From an uncultured Holdemania sp. (lineage in GTDB: Bacteria; Bacillota_I; Bacilli_A; Erysipelotrichales; Erysipelotrichaceae), in the NCBI GenBank assembly GCA_947037125.1, contig CAMQTJ010000002.1:1-64000 (forward strand): a stretch of DNA of 64,000 nucleotides, in the 5' to 3' direction. The notes under the pieces were generated by a model that worked only from the letters and a program-made list of their open reading frames with translations, did no database searches and was not told the origin of the DNA. This document shows, piece by piece, positions 1 to 12,097 of this stretch; position 1 is the first letter of the stretch, and the number at the start of each line of letters is the position of its first letter. The translations under genes and the position numbers were made by a program.

Positions 1-420
1 TGTTGCAATAATTATTTCATCAATTGATTCTGTTTTATCTACCAAGCTTTGAATATTTATATCATCAGGCATTATTCCTTTAGATGGAGAAATTAATCCA
101 TCAAGCACATGATATACACCTTCATACTCTTTAGTTTTTTCCATAGCAATTACATCTTTTGCAGATTGAACAACACATACCATTTTTTGATTTCTTTGTT
201 CATCCATACAAATATCACACAACTCATTTTCAGATATGTTATGACACCTTTTACATTTGATGATATTATTTTTCGTATTTATAAGCGATTGAACAAATTC
301 TTGTACTTGTTCTTCGCTTAAATCTAATATAGTGAATGCATATCTTTCGGCAGTTTTTGTCCCAACGCTTGGTAGCACTTTAAAACAACTTATTAAGTCT
401 TCTAAAGCCTTTGGGTACAT
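1..420 (-). CDS. recR: Recombination protein RecR, N-terminal part (cut by window edge)
   Basis: RecR works with RecF and RecO to load RecA on gapped DNA. The visible 140 residues start at ATG 420 and read off the left edge of the window. They show the N-terminal helix-hairpin-helix region, a four-cysteine zinc finger (CKRC and CDIC, about residues 54-72), and the beginning of the Toprim domain. The ATG overlaps the ybaB stop by one base (TAATG), so the two are translationally coupled. The order dnaX-ybaB-recR is the classical one in Bacillota. The C-terminal part is missing only because of the window boundary. Confidence 0.95.
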   Translation of the reverse strand, partial: MYPKALEDLISCFKVLPSVGTKTAERYAFTILDLSEEQVQEFVQSLINTKNNIIKCKRCHNISENELCDICMDEQRNQKMVCVVQSAKDVIAMEKTKEYEGVYHVLDGLISPSKGIMPDDINIQSLVDKTESIDEIIIAT

Positions 421-728
421 TACATCATACCTGGAACTTTTACACCTTGAGTTACTTTATTCATTTTTAAATCACGATCTTCTTTAGCAGCTAAAAGTGC
501 AGCATTTGTTGCAATCATGATTAAATCTTGTAATTCTTCTTTATTGTCTTTACTTAATAATTCTTCATTGATTTGAATTTCACTAACTTTAACCGCTCCA
601 TTAACAACTACTTTAACTAAGTCACCACCAGCTGTTGCTGAATAGTTATTTAACTCTAATTCTTTTTCAATTTTTGTAATGTTTGATTGCATCTGTTGTG
701 CTTGTTTTAAAAGTGCTTGAATATTCAT
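420..728 (-). CDS. ybaB: YbaB/EbfC family nucleoid-associated protein
   Basis: This 102-residue protein belongs to the YbaB/EbfC family of small dimeric DNA-binding proteins. It begins with the typical glutamine- and methionine-rich helix (LLKQAQQMQ), followed by the central GDLVKVVVNG strand motif and a C-terminal helix. Length is normal for the family. It lies 11 bp after dnaX and shares one base with recR, matching the conserved dnaX-ybaB-recR operon. The cellular role of the family is only partly understood; DNA binding is family knowledge, not visible here. Confidence 0.93.
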   Translation of the reverse strand: MNIQALLKQAQQMQSNITKIEKELELNNYSATAGGDLVKVVVNGAVKVSEIQINEELLSKDNKEELQDLIMIATNAALLAAKEDRDLKMNKVTQGVKVPGMM

Positions 729-739
729 TTTTTCTCTCC

Positions 740-2626
740 TTAGATGATTTTTACATCGTTTCCTAATATATCTTTAATTTGCTCAATAGTTGACTTAACT
801 TCAACTATATCTTCTTGTGCTTCCTTAACTATTATAACACTATCTAACTCCATTGGCTTTGGTAAATTGTTTTCTTTACATCTAATTTTAAACTCATTAA
901 TTGCTTTATTTTTTGAATCTTCATCAATGATAAATAATTTTTTTACTATACCTAATTCATGCCATAAATAACTCTCAAGTTCATTTTTTATTGATAGCAT
1001 TTCATTTGCTAAAGCTAAATAATTTGCACTGATAAGTATAAATTTTTCTCCACTTGCAACTACTGAAGAATTATTTAAATGATTGATTTGTTTTCTAAAT
1101 TGATTATTAATATCAATATAGTCATTAATTATTATAGCATCAGACATTCTAATGTTTTTATTACCTTGAACAAGTAAGCTTAGTATCTCTTCATTTGTTA
1201 AGTAAATTATTTCCTCTGTGATATTATTTATACTTACTACTTCAACTATTTTTTCTAAAACAATATTTTCACTACTATTATCTTCTTTACTAGTTGGTAT
1301 TTTTATATCATTATCGCTATTTTCTTCTAATTCTTTCTTCTCAACTGTAATATTCACTTCTTCAATTAATACTTCTTCTTTTTCATTCTTAGGTTTTATT
1401 TCTAGATTATTATTACTATGATTTATTTGTTCGTTATTTTTATTTGTTGATTCGATAATATTATGCATGTTATTTGGCTGTTCTATTACATTTTTAATAA
1501 CAGTTATATTATTATCATTAACTTGTGTTTTGATATGTTCTTCATCTTTATCTACATTAGTCATAATTTTCAATAAAGCTACTTCGAAATATGATAGTAC
1601 ATTTGATGCATTACGATATTTTTCTAATGTTTCCATTAGGATATCCACAATAACAATTAAGTCTTTTTTACTTGCGAGTTTTAGTAATGCTTTAGCTTCA
1701 CCTGCATTAACTTTATTAAGTAATCCTTCATCTTTAGAATAACTATAAATAAGTGTTTCTTTTATAATTTCGATTAGATCAGCTGTTAAACGCTTTATAT
1801 CAATACCACTTTCACTTAATTGCTTTAAATTCACAATGATTTTTTTTACATCCTTATTGAATATATAGTTAATTAGTTCGATTTTTTCTTTTGTAGATGT
1901 AATACCATAAATTTGGCTTACACAATCAACACTTATCAAATCTTGGTTGTAAGCAATACATTGATCCAATATACTCAAGGCATCCCTTAATCCACCATCG
2001 GCAAGAACTGCTATTAATTCTAATGCTTTCTTTTCAAACTCTATTTTTTCAATATTCAATATTTCTATCATCTTTTCGACGATAGATACTTCGTCAATTT
2101 TAGTAAAATCATATCGTTGGCATCTTGAAATAATAGTTGGAATTACCTTATGTGGTTCTGTTGTTGCTAAAATGAAGATAACATGTGCTGGAGGTTCTTC
2201 TAATGTCTTAAGCAGTGCATTAAATGCTCCTGATGATAACATATGTACCTCATCTATAATATAAACTTTATACTTTGCTTGAATAGGTGCGTATTTAACT
2301 TTTTCAATCAAATCTCGTATCTCATCTACTCCATTATTACTTGCAGCATCAATTTCAATTATATCTGGATGATTACCCTTTTGTATAAGTAAACAGTTTT
2401 CACAACTACAACAAGGTATTTTTGATTTATCATTGCAATTTACAGCCTTAGCCAATAACTTTGCTATTGATGTTTTCCCTGTTCCTCTTGGACCACAAAA
2501 TAAATATGCATGTGCTATCTTATTTTTCAATACAGCGTTTTGTAGTGTTGTTACAATATGTTTTTGCCCAGCGACTTCATCAAATGAATTCGGTCTATAT
2601 GCTCTATATAATGCTTTATAACTCAT
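740..2626 (-). CDS. dnaX: DNA polymerase III subunit gamma/tau
   Basis: DnaX is the clamp-loader ATPase of the replicative polymerase. The protein (628 residues from the chosen start) has a Walker A motif (GPRGTGKT, about residue 45), a four-cysteine zinc module (CNDK...CCSCENC), a DEVHML Walker B-type motif and the SRCQ sensor region. A long acidic, asparagine-rich linker follows from about residue 370, then a tau-like C-terminal domain. I chose ATG 2626 because AAGGAG lies about 9 bases before it; an upstream in-frame GTG abuts that same ribosome site. It heads dnaX-ybaB-recR. No slippery run for gamma production was looked for in detail. Confidence 0.95.
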   Translation of the reverse strand: MSYKALYRAYRPNSFDEVAGQKHIVTTLQNAVLKNKIAHAYLFCGPRGTGKTSIAKLLAKAVNCNDKSKIPCCSCENCLLIQKGNHPDIIEIDAASNNGVDEIRDLIEKVKYAPIQAKYKVYIIDEVHMLSSGAFNALLKTLEEPPAHVIFILATTEPHKVIPTIISRCQRYDFTKIDEVSIVEKMIEILNIEKIEFEKKALELIAVLADGGLRDALSILDQCIAYNQDLISVDCVSQIYGITSTKEKIELINYIFNKDVKKIIVNLKQLSESGIDIKRLTADLIEIIKETLIYSYSKDEGLLNKVNAGEAKALLKLASKKDLIVIVDILMETLEKYRNASNVLSYFEVALLKIMTNVDKDEEHIKTQVNDNNITVIKNVIEQPNNMHNIIESTNKNNEQINHSNNNLEIKPKNEKEEVLIEEVNITVEKKELEENSDNDIKIPTSKEDNSSENIVLEKIVEVVSINNITEEIIYLTNEEILSLLVQGNKNIRMSDAIIINDYIDINNQFRKQINHLNNSSVVASGEKFILISANYLALANEMLSIKNELESYLWHELGIVKKLFIIDEDSKNKAINEFKIRCKENNLPKPMELDSVIIVKEAQEDIVEVKSTIEQIKDILGNDVKII

Positions 2627-2692
2627 TATTTGCCACACTCCTTATATGAATAATTATATCAAATTAATGTTATTTATAATACATAAGAGCCA

Positions 2693-3160
2693 TTATAATT
2701 TATTAATTTTTTTTAATTCTCTTTTATGTTTAAAATAATTACTTACTATTTCAGAACATTCTTTATTCATTACACCACTAATTATTGTTGGATAGTGATT
2801 TAGTTTTTCAACTTTAGAAATATCAATATTACCACCACATCCTCCACCTTTATAGTCGAAAGATCCAAAGATAACATTTTCGATTCTTGACTGTATTATG
2901 GCACCTGAACACATTATACACGGTTCAATTGTTACATAGATGCTACACTTTTCTAATCTCCAACTTTTTATTTTTTTACTTGCCTTTTGAATACATATTA
3001 TTTCAGCGTGATTAACTGGATTTTGTTTAGTTTCTTTTAAATTATGGGCTCTAGCTATTATTTTATTATCTAAAACAATTACACACCCTATCGGTACCTC
3101 ATCTATAAGTATGGCTTTTTTTGCTTCTTTCAATGCTTCATTCATAAAGTAATTATGCAT
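2693..3160 (-). CDS. tadA: tRNA-specific adenosine deaminase TadA
   Basis: TadA converts the wobble adenosine of tRNA-Arg(ACG) to inosine. The 155-residue protein has the zinc-deaminase signature: HAE (in NHAEII) with the catalytic glutamate, and PCxxC (PCIMC). Length is typical. GGTGAGG precedes the ATG. It sits between the SRP RNA (upstream) and dnaX (downstream, 54 bp), the same arrangement as yaaJ-scr-dnaX in Bacillus subtilis except that the RNA lies on the other side of tadA. The confident call rests on motifs and neighbourhood; a related cytosine or guanine deaminase is much less likely. Confidence 0.93.
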   Translation of the reverse strand: MHNYFMNEALKEAKKAILIDEVPIGCVIVLDNKIIARAHNLKETKQNPVNHAEIICIQKASKKIKSWRLEKCSIYVTIEPCIMCSGAIIQSRIENVIFGSFDYKGGGCGGNIDISKVEKLNHYPTIISGVMNKECSEIVSNYFKHKRELKKINKL

Positions 3161-3177
3161 ATTCTACCTCACCATAT

Positions 3178-3256
3178 AAAAAAGGTACACACAAACATTG
3201 ATTCTTATGGCTGCTACTTTCCAGTCCTGACCAGATTCAAATATATTTGTTGTACC
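3178..3256 (-). ncRNA. ffs: Small bacterial SRP RNA (4.5S type)
   Basis: On the minus strand a ~73-base RNA folds into one long hairpin: GGTACA at 3256 pairs with TGTGTACC ending at 3184. Near the tip it carries the SRP domain IV signature: GGTCAGG, a GGAA tetraloop, and AGCAGCC, close to the consensus of Ffh-binding 4.5S RNA. Six Ts follow (3183-3178), giving a terminator-like end. A strong promoter sits just upstream. The short form without an Alu domain is the type seen in enterobacteria and many Bacillota outside Bacillus and Clostridium. tadA follows 18 bp later. Confidence 0.92.
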
Positions 3257-3262
3257 GATGTT

Positions 3263-3291
3263 ATTATAACTTATCTATTTATATATTTCAA
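3263..3291 (-). promoter_or_regulatory. Promoter of the SRP RNA
   Basis: TTGAAA (3291-3286) and a perfect TATAAT (3268-3263) are separated by exactly 17 bases on the minus strand. The predicted start is about 3256, the first base of the SRP RNA hairpin. Confidence 0.8.
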
Positions 3292-3320
3292 TAGTTATAA
3301 CTATATTGATGAATTTTTTT

Positions 3321-3344
3321 ATTATGTTTCACGTGAAACATAAT
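3321..3344. promoter_or_regulatory. parS site (ParB/Spo0J centromere)
   Basis: The perfect 16-bp parS consensus TGTTTCACGTGAAACA is at 3325-3340 and extends to a perfect 24-bp palindrome. ParB loads at such sites near the origin for chromosome segregation. It lies about 11.5 kb from oriC, upstream of the SRP RNA promoter. Confidence 0.93.
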
Positions 3345-3445
3345 AAGTTATTAATGTATATTAATATTTACGCTATGTTACTTTATATTTTATAATGTTA
3401 AAGGATTTTTTAACTATTTTTATTATGATTCATAATTAAGTAATC

Positions 3446-3596
3446 GTATACGAATCTATTAGAACTTCAATAACTTTATAATAACACCAAACTAGATTAT
3501 ACATAAGTAATTATGAGTAAAGTAAACTACTAATAGTACGCCTATTTAACATCTATATTCTTTGATTATACCTGTTATATAATTCTTAACCTTATA
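3446..3596. repeat. Diverged direct repeat, copy 1
   Basis: This copy aligns over about 150 bp with 3718-3869. Shared blocks include GTATACGAATCTAT at the start, then AAACTACTAATAG followed by CCTATTTA, and TTTGATTATA near the end. The copies are offset by 272 bp and keep the same internal spacing. Weak similarity may extend beyond both ends. Confidence 0.7.
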
Positions 3597-3717
3597 AAAT
3601 TTCATTATTTATTATAATAGTGTTTAATTGCATTGTTGTCTTAACCATGTCATAAGCTACAATAATTATTCTGAAGTTTTACGCTATTAATTCCCTTCTA
3701 CATTTATAAGTTATATG

Positions 3718-3869
3718 GTATACGAATCTATATAAGCTACAATATCTTTATTAATAACATCTAAATAAATTAAATATAAATAATTACCAGTAAAATAAAC
3801 TACTAATAGGACACCTATTTATTAATTGTGTTATTTGATTATAGATGTTGTACAATTCATTACTTTATC
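3718..3869. repeat. Diverged direct repeat, copy 2
   Basis: Second copy of the 150-bp repeat that starts at 3446. Order and spacing of the conserved blocks are preserved although perhaps a third of positions differ by eye. No coding potential is shared between the copies. Confidence 0.7.
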
Positions 3870-4410
3870 AAATAACTTCATTAGGTGTAAATCTGTATTT
3901 TTGTGTTGGTATCTAAATTACGTAATACAATCCACTACTTATGTTGAACTGTTTACAATATTAAATTATAACTTTATTTGATATTACGTATAAATTTCAT
4001 TAATTCTTAAATAAATAAAATCAAGCAAGAATTAATCAATTTAATTCATCTTTAAATATAAAGTTCATTTAAGATATTATTAGATCAAATCTGTACATAT
4101 TTTAGTATCACTTCACTAACCAAAATACATTTTCCGATATAATATAGATTTAAACTATTAAACCACTTAACTATTAGAATACTAACGTTATTTAAAAATA
4201 TTATTACCTATACTTAAAAGTTATTCAAATTATATATTATTTTTTATTAATTTTTAATATTACTATTAGAATCAATCATCGATTATGATAATAAAGTTTC
4301 ACTATAGCCGCATTATTAATAATAGATATATTTCAAAGCAATATTGTCATATTAAAGATTCAAATAGTTAAAGATTATTCCTGATTATCTCATACATTAA
4401 TTAGTATATT

Positions 4411-4442
4411 AAAAAAATGTTGAACTATATAATAGTTCAACA
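4411..4442 (-). terminator. Terminator of serS
   Basis: An 11-bp perfect stem (TGTTGAACTAT, 4418-4428, with 4432-4442) and a 3-base loop is followed on the minus strand by seven Ts. It lies 16 bp after the serS stop. Confidence 0.9.
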
Positions 4443-4458
4443 TTCCATCTTTATCTAT

Positions 4459-5742
4459 TTATTTTTTAACGATTTTGTCTTTAAATCCCATATATGGTCT
4501 TAAAGCCAATGGAATATTCACTGATCCATCTTCGTTTAAGTTATTTTCTAAAAATGCAATTAACATTCTTGGAGGTGCAACAACTGTATTATTTAATGTA
4601 TGAGCAAAATATTTTTCTTTTCCGTCAGCAACCTTAATTCCAAGTCTTCTTGCTTGAGCATCGCCAAGATTTGAACAGCTACAAACCTCAAAGTATTTCT
4701 TTTGACGAGGTGACCATGCTTCGATATCACAACTCTTAACTTTAAGATCTGCTAGGTCTCCAGAGCAACATTCTAATGTTCTAACAGGTATGTCTAAACT
4801 TTTGAACAACTCAACGCTATAATTCCACATTTGGTTGTACCAATTAATACTATCTTCTGGTTTACACACTACAACCATTTCTTGTTTTTCAAACTGATGG
4901 ATTCTATATACTCCTCTTTCTTCAATACCATGTGCCCCTACTTCTTTTCTGAAACATGGTGAATATGAAGTATATTTTTGAGGTAATGTTGTTACATCAT
5001 TGATAGTATTAATAAACTTACCAATCATTGAGTGTTCACTTGTTCCGATTAAGTATAAATCTTCACCTTCAATTTTATACATCATGTTTTCCATTTCAGC
5101 AAAAGACATTACTCCAGTTACAACTTCACTTCTAATCATAAATGGTGGAATACAATATGTAAAATCACGATCAATCATAAAATCTCTAGCATATGATAAG
5201 ATTGCAGATTGTAATCTTGCAATATCCCCTAATAAATAGTAAAAACCATTACCACTTGTTTTTCTTGCACTATCTAAATCAATTCCATTTAAATTTTCCA
5301 TTATATCTACATGATATGGAACTTCAAATTCAGGTATTACTGGTTCTCCATAACGCTCAATTTCAACATTACAGCTATCATCTTTACCAAGTGGTACAGA
5401 TTCATCAATAATATTAGGTAGAATTAACATTATGTTTTTAATTTTAACTTGAAGTTGTTCTTCCAAGACTTCTAATTTCGCAATTTCTTCTCCGATATTA
5501 GCAATTTCTTTTTTTGTGTTTTCTGCTTCTTCTTTTTGACCTTTTTGCATAAATGCACCAATCAATTTAGATTGTGAATTTCTATGTGATCTTAATTCAT
5601 CTGCTTTAGTCTTTGAATTTCTAAAATCAATATCAAGTTGTATTACTTCATCAACTAATTCAAGTTTCTCGTCTTGAAACTTTCTTTTAATGTTTTCCTT
5701 AACGACTTCTGGGTTTTCTCTTAATAATTTAATATCTAACAT
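4459..5742 (-). CDS. serS: Seryl-tRNA synthetase
   Basis: SerRS charges tRNA-Ser and also tRNA-Sec. The 427-residue class II enzyme has the N-terminal antiparallel coiled-coil arm (about residues 30-100, rich in Lys and Glu) that binds the tRNA variable arm. The catalytic core shows the TSEH loop, motif 2 (FRKEVGAHG...RVHQF type, here RGVYRIHQFEKQE) and motif 3 near the end (ALRPYMG). Length is normal. GGAGGAAGAAAT precedes the ATG. The gene stands alone between a T-box leader and a strong terminator, so it is a single-gene unit regulated by uncharged tRNA-Ser. Confidence 0.97.
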   Translation of the reverse strand: MLDIKLLRENPEVVKENIKRKFQDEKLELVDEVIQLDIDFRNSKTKADELRSHRNSQSKLIGAFMQKGQKEEAENTKKEIANIGEEIAKLEVLEEQLQVKIKNIMLILPNIIDESVPLGKDDSCNVEIERYGEPVIPEFEVPYHVDIMENLNGIDLDSARKTSGNGFYYLLGDIARLQSAILSYARDFMIDRDFTYCIPPFMIRSEVVTGVMSFAEMENMMYKIEGEDLYLIGTSEHSMIGKFINTINDVTTLPQKYTSYSPCFRKEVGAHGIEERGVYRIHQFEKQEMVVVCKPEDSINWYNQMWNYSVELFKSLDIPVRTLECCSGDLADLKVKSCDIEAWSPRQKKYFEVCSCSNLGDAQARRLGIKVADGKEKYFAHTLNNTVVAPPRMLIAFLENNLNEDGSVNIPLALRPYMGFKDKIVKK

Positions 5743-5756
5743 ATTTCTTCCTCCAT

Positions 5757-5955
5757 AAAATAAAAAAAATTGAGCAAGGGACGTCTAACGCGTTGCCACC
5801 CTCTTTATCAAATTGTTTCACGTGAAACAATCAACCACTCAAACAGATAACGGTTGCACCGGAAAGTTTTACTTTCTCTCATAGGTAGACTTCATATAAT
5901 TAATTCGTAATTTACACCACCCATTACGTCTCTATATAATTAATAATACTACTTT
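5757..5955 (-). promoter_or_regulatory. T-box riboswitch of serS
   Basis: The T-box sequence AGGGTGGCAACGCG lies at 5802-5789 on the minus strand, followed by CGTCCCTTGCTC and eight Ts, the usual antiterminator/terminator switch before an aminoacyl-tRNA synthetase gene. Upstream is a Stem I candidate: an AGAGA bulge, then CGTAAT (5928-5923) pairing with ATTACG (5911-5906) around a GGTG-containing loop. A serine codon UCU (5889-5887) is at the expected specifier position, though the exact codon is my inference. A perfect parS palindrome lies between Stem I and the T-box sequence. Confidence 0.88.
5812..5831. promoter_or_regulatory. parS site inside the serS T-box leader
   Basis: The perfect 16-bp parS TGTTTCACGTGAAACA is at 5814-5829 and extends to a 20-bp palindrome. 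It ends about 10 bases upstream of the T-box sequence, so it is transcribed as part of the leader and can also fold as an RNA hairpin. Confidence 0.92.
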
Positions 5956-6122
5956 TCCTAATCATCAATTTCTATATATTATTTAATCATTTATTAGAAC
6001 TATTGTCAATTGACTTCATACATTTAAGACACAATTATCTTAATATCAATATTATAATCAATTTTTTTGACACTTATACCTAAGTGAATATAAAACAATT
6101 TGAAAAATCAATGATTAATAAT

Positions 6123-6147
6123 AAAAAGGAGCAATTAGCTCCTTTTT
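6123..6147 (-). terminator. Terminator of gyrA (bidirectional shape)
   Basis: A 10-bp perfect inverted repeat AAAAAGGAGC/GCTCCTTTTT with a 5-base loop, 12 bp after the gyrA stop. T-runs on both strands allow bidirectional action, but only gyrA reads into it. Confidence 0.88.
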
Positions 6148-6159
6148 ATAGTTTAACTG

Positions 6160-8706
6160 TTATTCTTGTATTTCCTCTACAACAGTTTCATTTTTAACTT
6201 CCACAATTGCTTCATTTTCAGTTACAACATCAATACCTTCTGTAACTTCAATTTCATCATCTATAGTTTCTTTTTGAACGATAGCGACTGTAGAAACAGT
6301 ACTTGTGTCCCCCGTAGATATTAATTTAACACCCTGAGTTGTTCTACCAAATACAGAAACTTTTTCTAAACTAATTCTTATTACAATTCCATCATCAGTC
6401 ATAATCATACAGTCTTCATCACCATTTACGGCACGAAGTGTAACTAGACTACCATTTTTCTCTGTAATATTAATTGTCTTAACACCTTTAGCTCCACGAC
6501 TAGTTATACGATATTCATCTAAATCCGATTTCTTACCATATCCTTTTTCCGTTACAACTAAAATATACTTACCTTCTTTATCAGTAGTCATACCAACTAC
6601 CTTACTACCGTCAACATTAAATCCTTTAACACCGCTTGCAGTTCTACCCATCGAGCGTACTCCACTCTCTTCGAATCTTACTGCCTTACCATTTGATCCA
6701 GCAATAATAATTTGATCTTCACCAGATGTATGCTTAACAGTGATAAGTTCATCACCATCTTTTAGTGTAATTGCAATCTTACCGTTTTGTCTGATACTAT
6801 CAAACTCTTCAATTGCAGTACGTTTTACTAAACCATTTTTTGTAACAAAGAATAAAAATCCTTCACCTTGCTGATCTTTGTTTACTGTTACAATAGAATT
6901 AACCATTTCGTTTTTATCTAAGTTCAATAGATTTACTACAGGTATTCCTTTTGCAATTCTTGAAGAAGCAGGAACTTTATAACCTTTAATTCTATAAACT
7001 TTTCCAAGGTTAGTAAACATTAATAAATTATCATGAGTAGACATATTTATGAACTGATCAATTATGTCATTATCATTTACAGCCATTCCTTTAATTCCTT
7101 TTCCACCACGATTTTGTGTTTTATAAGTATCAACAGGAATTCGTTTAATGTAACCATTTGTTGTCATTGTAACTACAATGTCTTCAACTGGAATTAAATC
7201 TTCATCTTCAATATCTAAGTCACCTTCAATAATTTCTGAACGTCTTTTATCCATGAATTTTTCTTTTACTTCAATTAAATCAGTTTTGATTATTTCAATA
7301 ACCCTACTATGGTTAGCTAATATATCTTTTAAATCAGTAATGATTAAGACTAAATTATCATATTCATCATCAATCTTTTTACGCTCTAAACCTGTAAGTC
7401 TTCTAAACTGCATATCTAAAATAGCTTTAGCTTGTACATCTGATAACGAGAATCGATTCATTAATTCAATTAGAGCAGTTTGTGCATCTTTTGTAGCTCT
7501 TAATAAAGCTATAATTTCATCAAGATTATCTAAAGCAATTTTCAAACCTTCTAAAATATGTGCTCTTTCTTGTGCCTTTTTAAGTTCATATCTTGTCTTA
7601 CGATTTATAACATCAACTTGATGATCTACATAATAAGATAAAATACTTTTTAAACCTAATTGCTTAGGAGCATTATTAACTAATACAATAGTATTAACAC
7701 CAAATGATGTTTGTAATGATGTCATACGATATAGCTGATTTAAAATTACTTCTGGCTGCGTATCTCTACGTAACTCAATTACAATTCTAATACCTACACG
7801 ATTTGATTCATCACGAAGATCTGTAATTCCATCAATTAACTTATCTCTAACAAGCATTGCAATTTTTTCAACTAACATTGCCTTATTAACTTGATAAGGT
7901 ATTTCAGTAACTATTATTCTTTTTTTACCATTGCTCATTTCCGACGTTGTTGTTTTAGCACGGCAAATGATTGATCCTCTTCCTGTTTCATAAGCTGACT
8001 TAATACCAGACTTACCTAAAATATAACCACCTGTTGGAAAATCAGGTCCGTAAATATAATTTTCCATTAATTCCAAAACAGTGATATCAGGGTTTTCCAT
8101 AATAGCTATAGTTGCATCAATTGTTTCATGAAGATTATGAGGTGGAACATTTGTTGCCATACCAACAGCAATACCCGTAGTTCCATTTACAAGTAAATTC
8201 GGAAATCTTGCAGGCATTACACTTGGCTCAGATTCTTCACCATCATAGTTATCAATCCAATCAACTGTATCTTTATTAATATCTCTTACAAGCTCCATGG
8301 AAATTTTAGACATACGTGCTTCAGTATAACGCATTGCTGCTGCGCCATCTCCATCAATAGATCCAAAGTTTCCATGTCCATCTACCAAAGGATAACGGTA
8401 ACTAAATTCTTGTGCCATCCTAACCATAGCTTCATAAACTGCAGTATCACCATGAGGATGATACTTACCAATTACTTCACCTACGATACGAGCAGATTTT
8501 TTATGTGATTTATCAGCTACAATACCTAAATCGTTCATAGCATGTAAAATACGACGATGTACAGGTTTTAGTCCATCTCTAACGTCAGGTAAAGCACGAG
8601 CTACGATTACAGACATTGAATAATCTAAAAATGATGTTCTCATCTCAGTTGATATATTGGTCGTTATTATATTTCCATGATTATGTTCTTTAATAATTTT
8701 TTCCAT
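6160..8706 (-). CDS. gyrA: DNA gyrase subunit A
   Basis: GyrA cuts and rejoins DNA in the negative supercoiling reaction of A2B2 gyrase. The 848-residue protein has the [20 protein letters not shown] region near the start, the catalytic tyrosine in [10 protein letters not shown] (about residue 120), and a C-terminal beta-pinwheel including the GyrA-box (QNRGGKG), then an acidic tail. ATG 8706 was preferred over the longer frame because GAAGGCGG lies just before it. It starts 13 bp after gyrB stops, in the operon yaaA-recF-gyrB-gyrA. The quinolone-resistance region reads DSAV-equivalent as GDTAVYEAM. Confidence 0.97.
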   Translation of the reverse strand: MEKIIKEHNHGNIITTNISTEMRTSFLDYSMSVIVARALPDVRDGLKPVHRRILHAMNDLGIVADKSHKKSARIVGEVIGKYHPHGDTAVYEAMVRMAQEFSYRYPLVDGHGNFGSIDGDGAAAMRYTEARMSKISMELVRDINKDTVDWIDNYDGEESEPSVMPARFPNLLVNGTTGIAVGMATNVPPHNLHETIDATIAIMENPDITVLELMENYIYGPDFPTGGYILGKSGIKSAYETGRGSIICRAKTTTSEMSNGKKRIIVTEIPYQVNKAMLVEKIAMLVRDKLIDGITDLRDESNRVGIRIVIELRRDTQPEVILNQLYRMTSLQTSFGVNTIVLVNNAPKQLGLKSILSYYVDHQVDVINRKTRYELKKAQERAHILEGLKIALDNLDEIIALLRATKDAQTALIELMNRFSLSDVQAKAILDMQFRRLTGLERKKIDDEYDNLVLIITDLKDILANHSRVIEIIKTDLIEVKEKFMDKRRSEIIEGDLDIEDEDLIPVEDIVVTMTTNGYIKRIPVDTYKTQNRGGKGIKGMAVNDNDIIDQFINMSTHDNLLMFTNLGKVYRIKGYKVPASSRIAKGIPVVNLLNLDKNEMVNSIVTVNKDQQGEGFLFFVTKNGLVKRTAIEEFDSIRQNGKIAITLKDGDELITVKHTSGEDQIIIAGSNGKAVRFEESGVRSMGRTASGVKGFNVDGSKVVGMTTDKEGKYILVVTEKGYGKKSDLDEYRITSRGAKGVKTINITEKNGSLVTLRAVNGDEDCMIMTDDGIVIRISLEKVSVFGRTTQGVKLISTGDTSTVSTVAIVQKETIDDEIEVTEGIDVVTENEAIVEVKNETVVEEIQE

Positions 8707-8719
8707 ATTATACCGCCTT

Positions 8720-11728
<3,009 letters not shown>

Positions 11729-11729
<1 letters not shown>

Positions 11730-11929
11730 TAAGCAATTTTATATTCTTTATCTTCAATAATAACTACATCATTAGGATAAAGTTTACGGCCCCTGCGATC
11801 TTCAAATTCACCATTTACACTAATATCTAATTCTTTGACCATGAATTTAGCCTGACCACCAGATGAAATCCAATCAGTCATTTTCATTAATTGTTGCAAA
11901 GTAATATACTCAGTATCTATTTTTATCAT
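11729..11929 (-). CDS. yaaA: S4-domain RNA-binding protein YaaA
   Basis: A 66-residue protein consisting of one S4 RNA-binding domain (LQQLMKMTDWISSGGQAKFM, then GRKLYPND). In Bacillota this gene sits between dnaN and recF, as here, and is linked to ribosome or RNA binding without a firm role. I chose ATG 11929: the in-frame upstream TTG is itself part of the ribosome site TTGGAGA. The stop overlaps recF by one base. It follows dnaN after about 170 bp containing a terminator, so it probably has its own promoter. Confidence 0.9.
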
Positions 11930-12053
11930 ATTAGTCTCCAAATCTATCTATACCTAGTAATTATACCACAAATACGCAAAATAAGCCATTATTAAAGGAA
12001 TTAAAAATTTATTAGTAGGTATATATAAAATATTAAAAACTTCTTAAATAAAA

Positions 12054-12092
12054 TAAAAAAAGGCTTTTTTTAAATTTCTTCAAAAAAGCCTT
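12054..12092 (-). terminator. Terminator of dnaN
   Basis: AAGGCTTTTTT pairs with AAAAAAAGCCTT around an 11-base loop, followed by seven Ts on the minus strand, a few bases after the dnaN stop. Confidence 0.88.
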
Positions 12093-12097
12093 ACAAT

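Larger units (their letters stand above)
3345..4410. other. Gene-free AT-rich intergenic region
   Basis: About 1.07 kb with no open frame longer than a few dozen codons on either strand and no RNA signature that I recognise. Its only visible structure is a pair of diverged direct repeats (3446-3596 and 3718-3869). It is unusually long for this compact origin region, between the SRP RNA promoter and the serS terminator. Confidence 0.7.

Noticed and set aside
7178-7621. A long plus-strand frame opposite gyrA
   Set aside because: It is the mirror of the gyrA coding strand in very AT-rich DNA, with no start signals.
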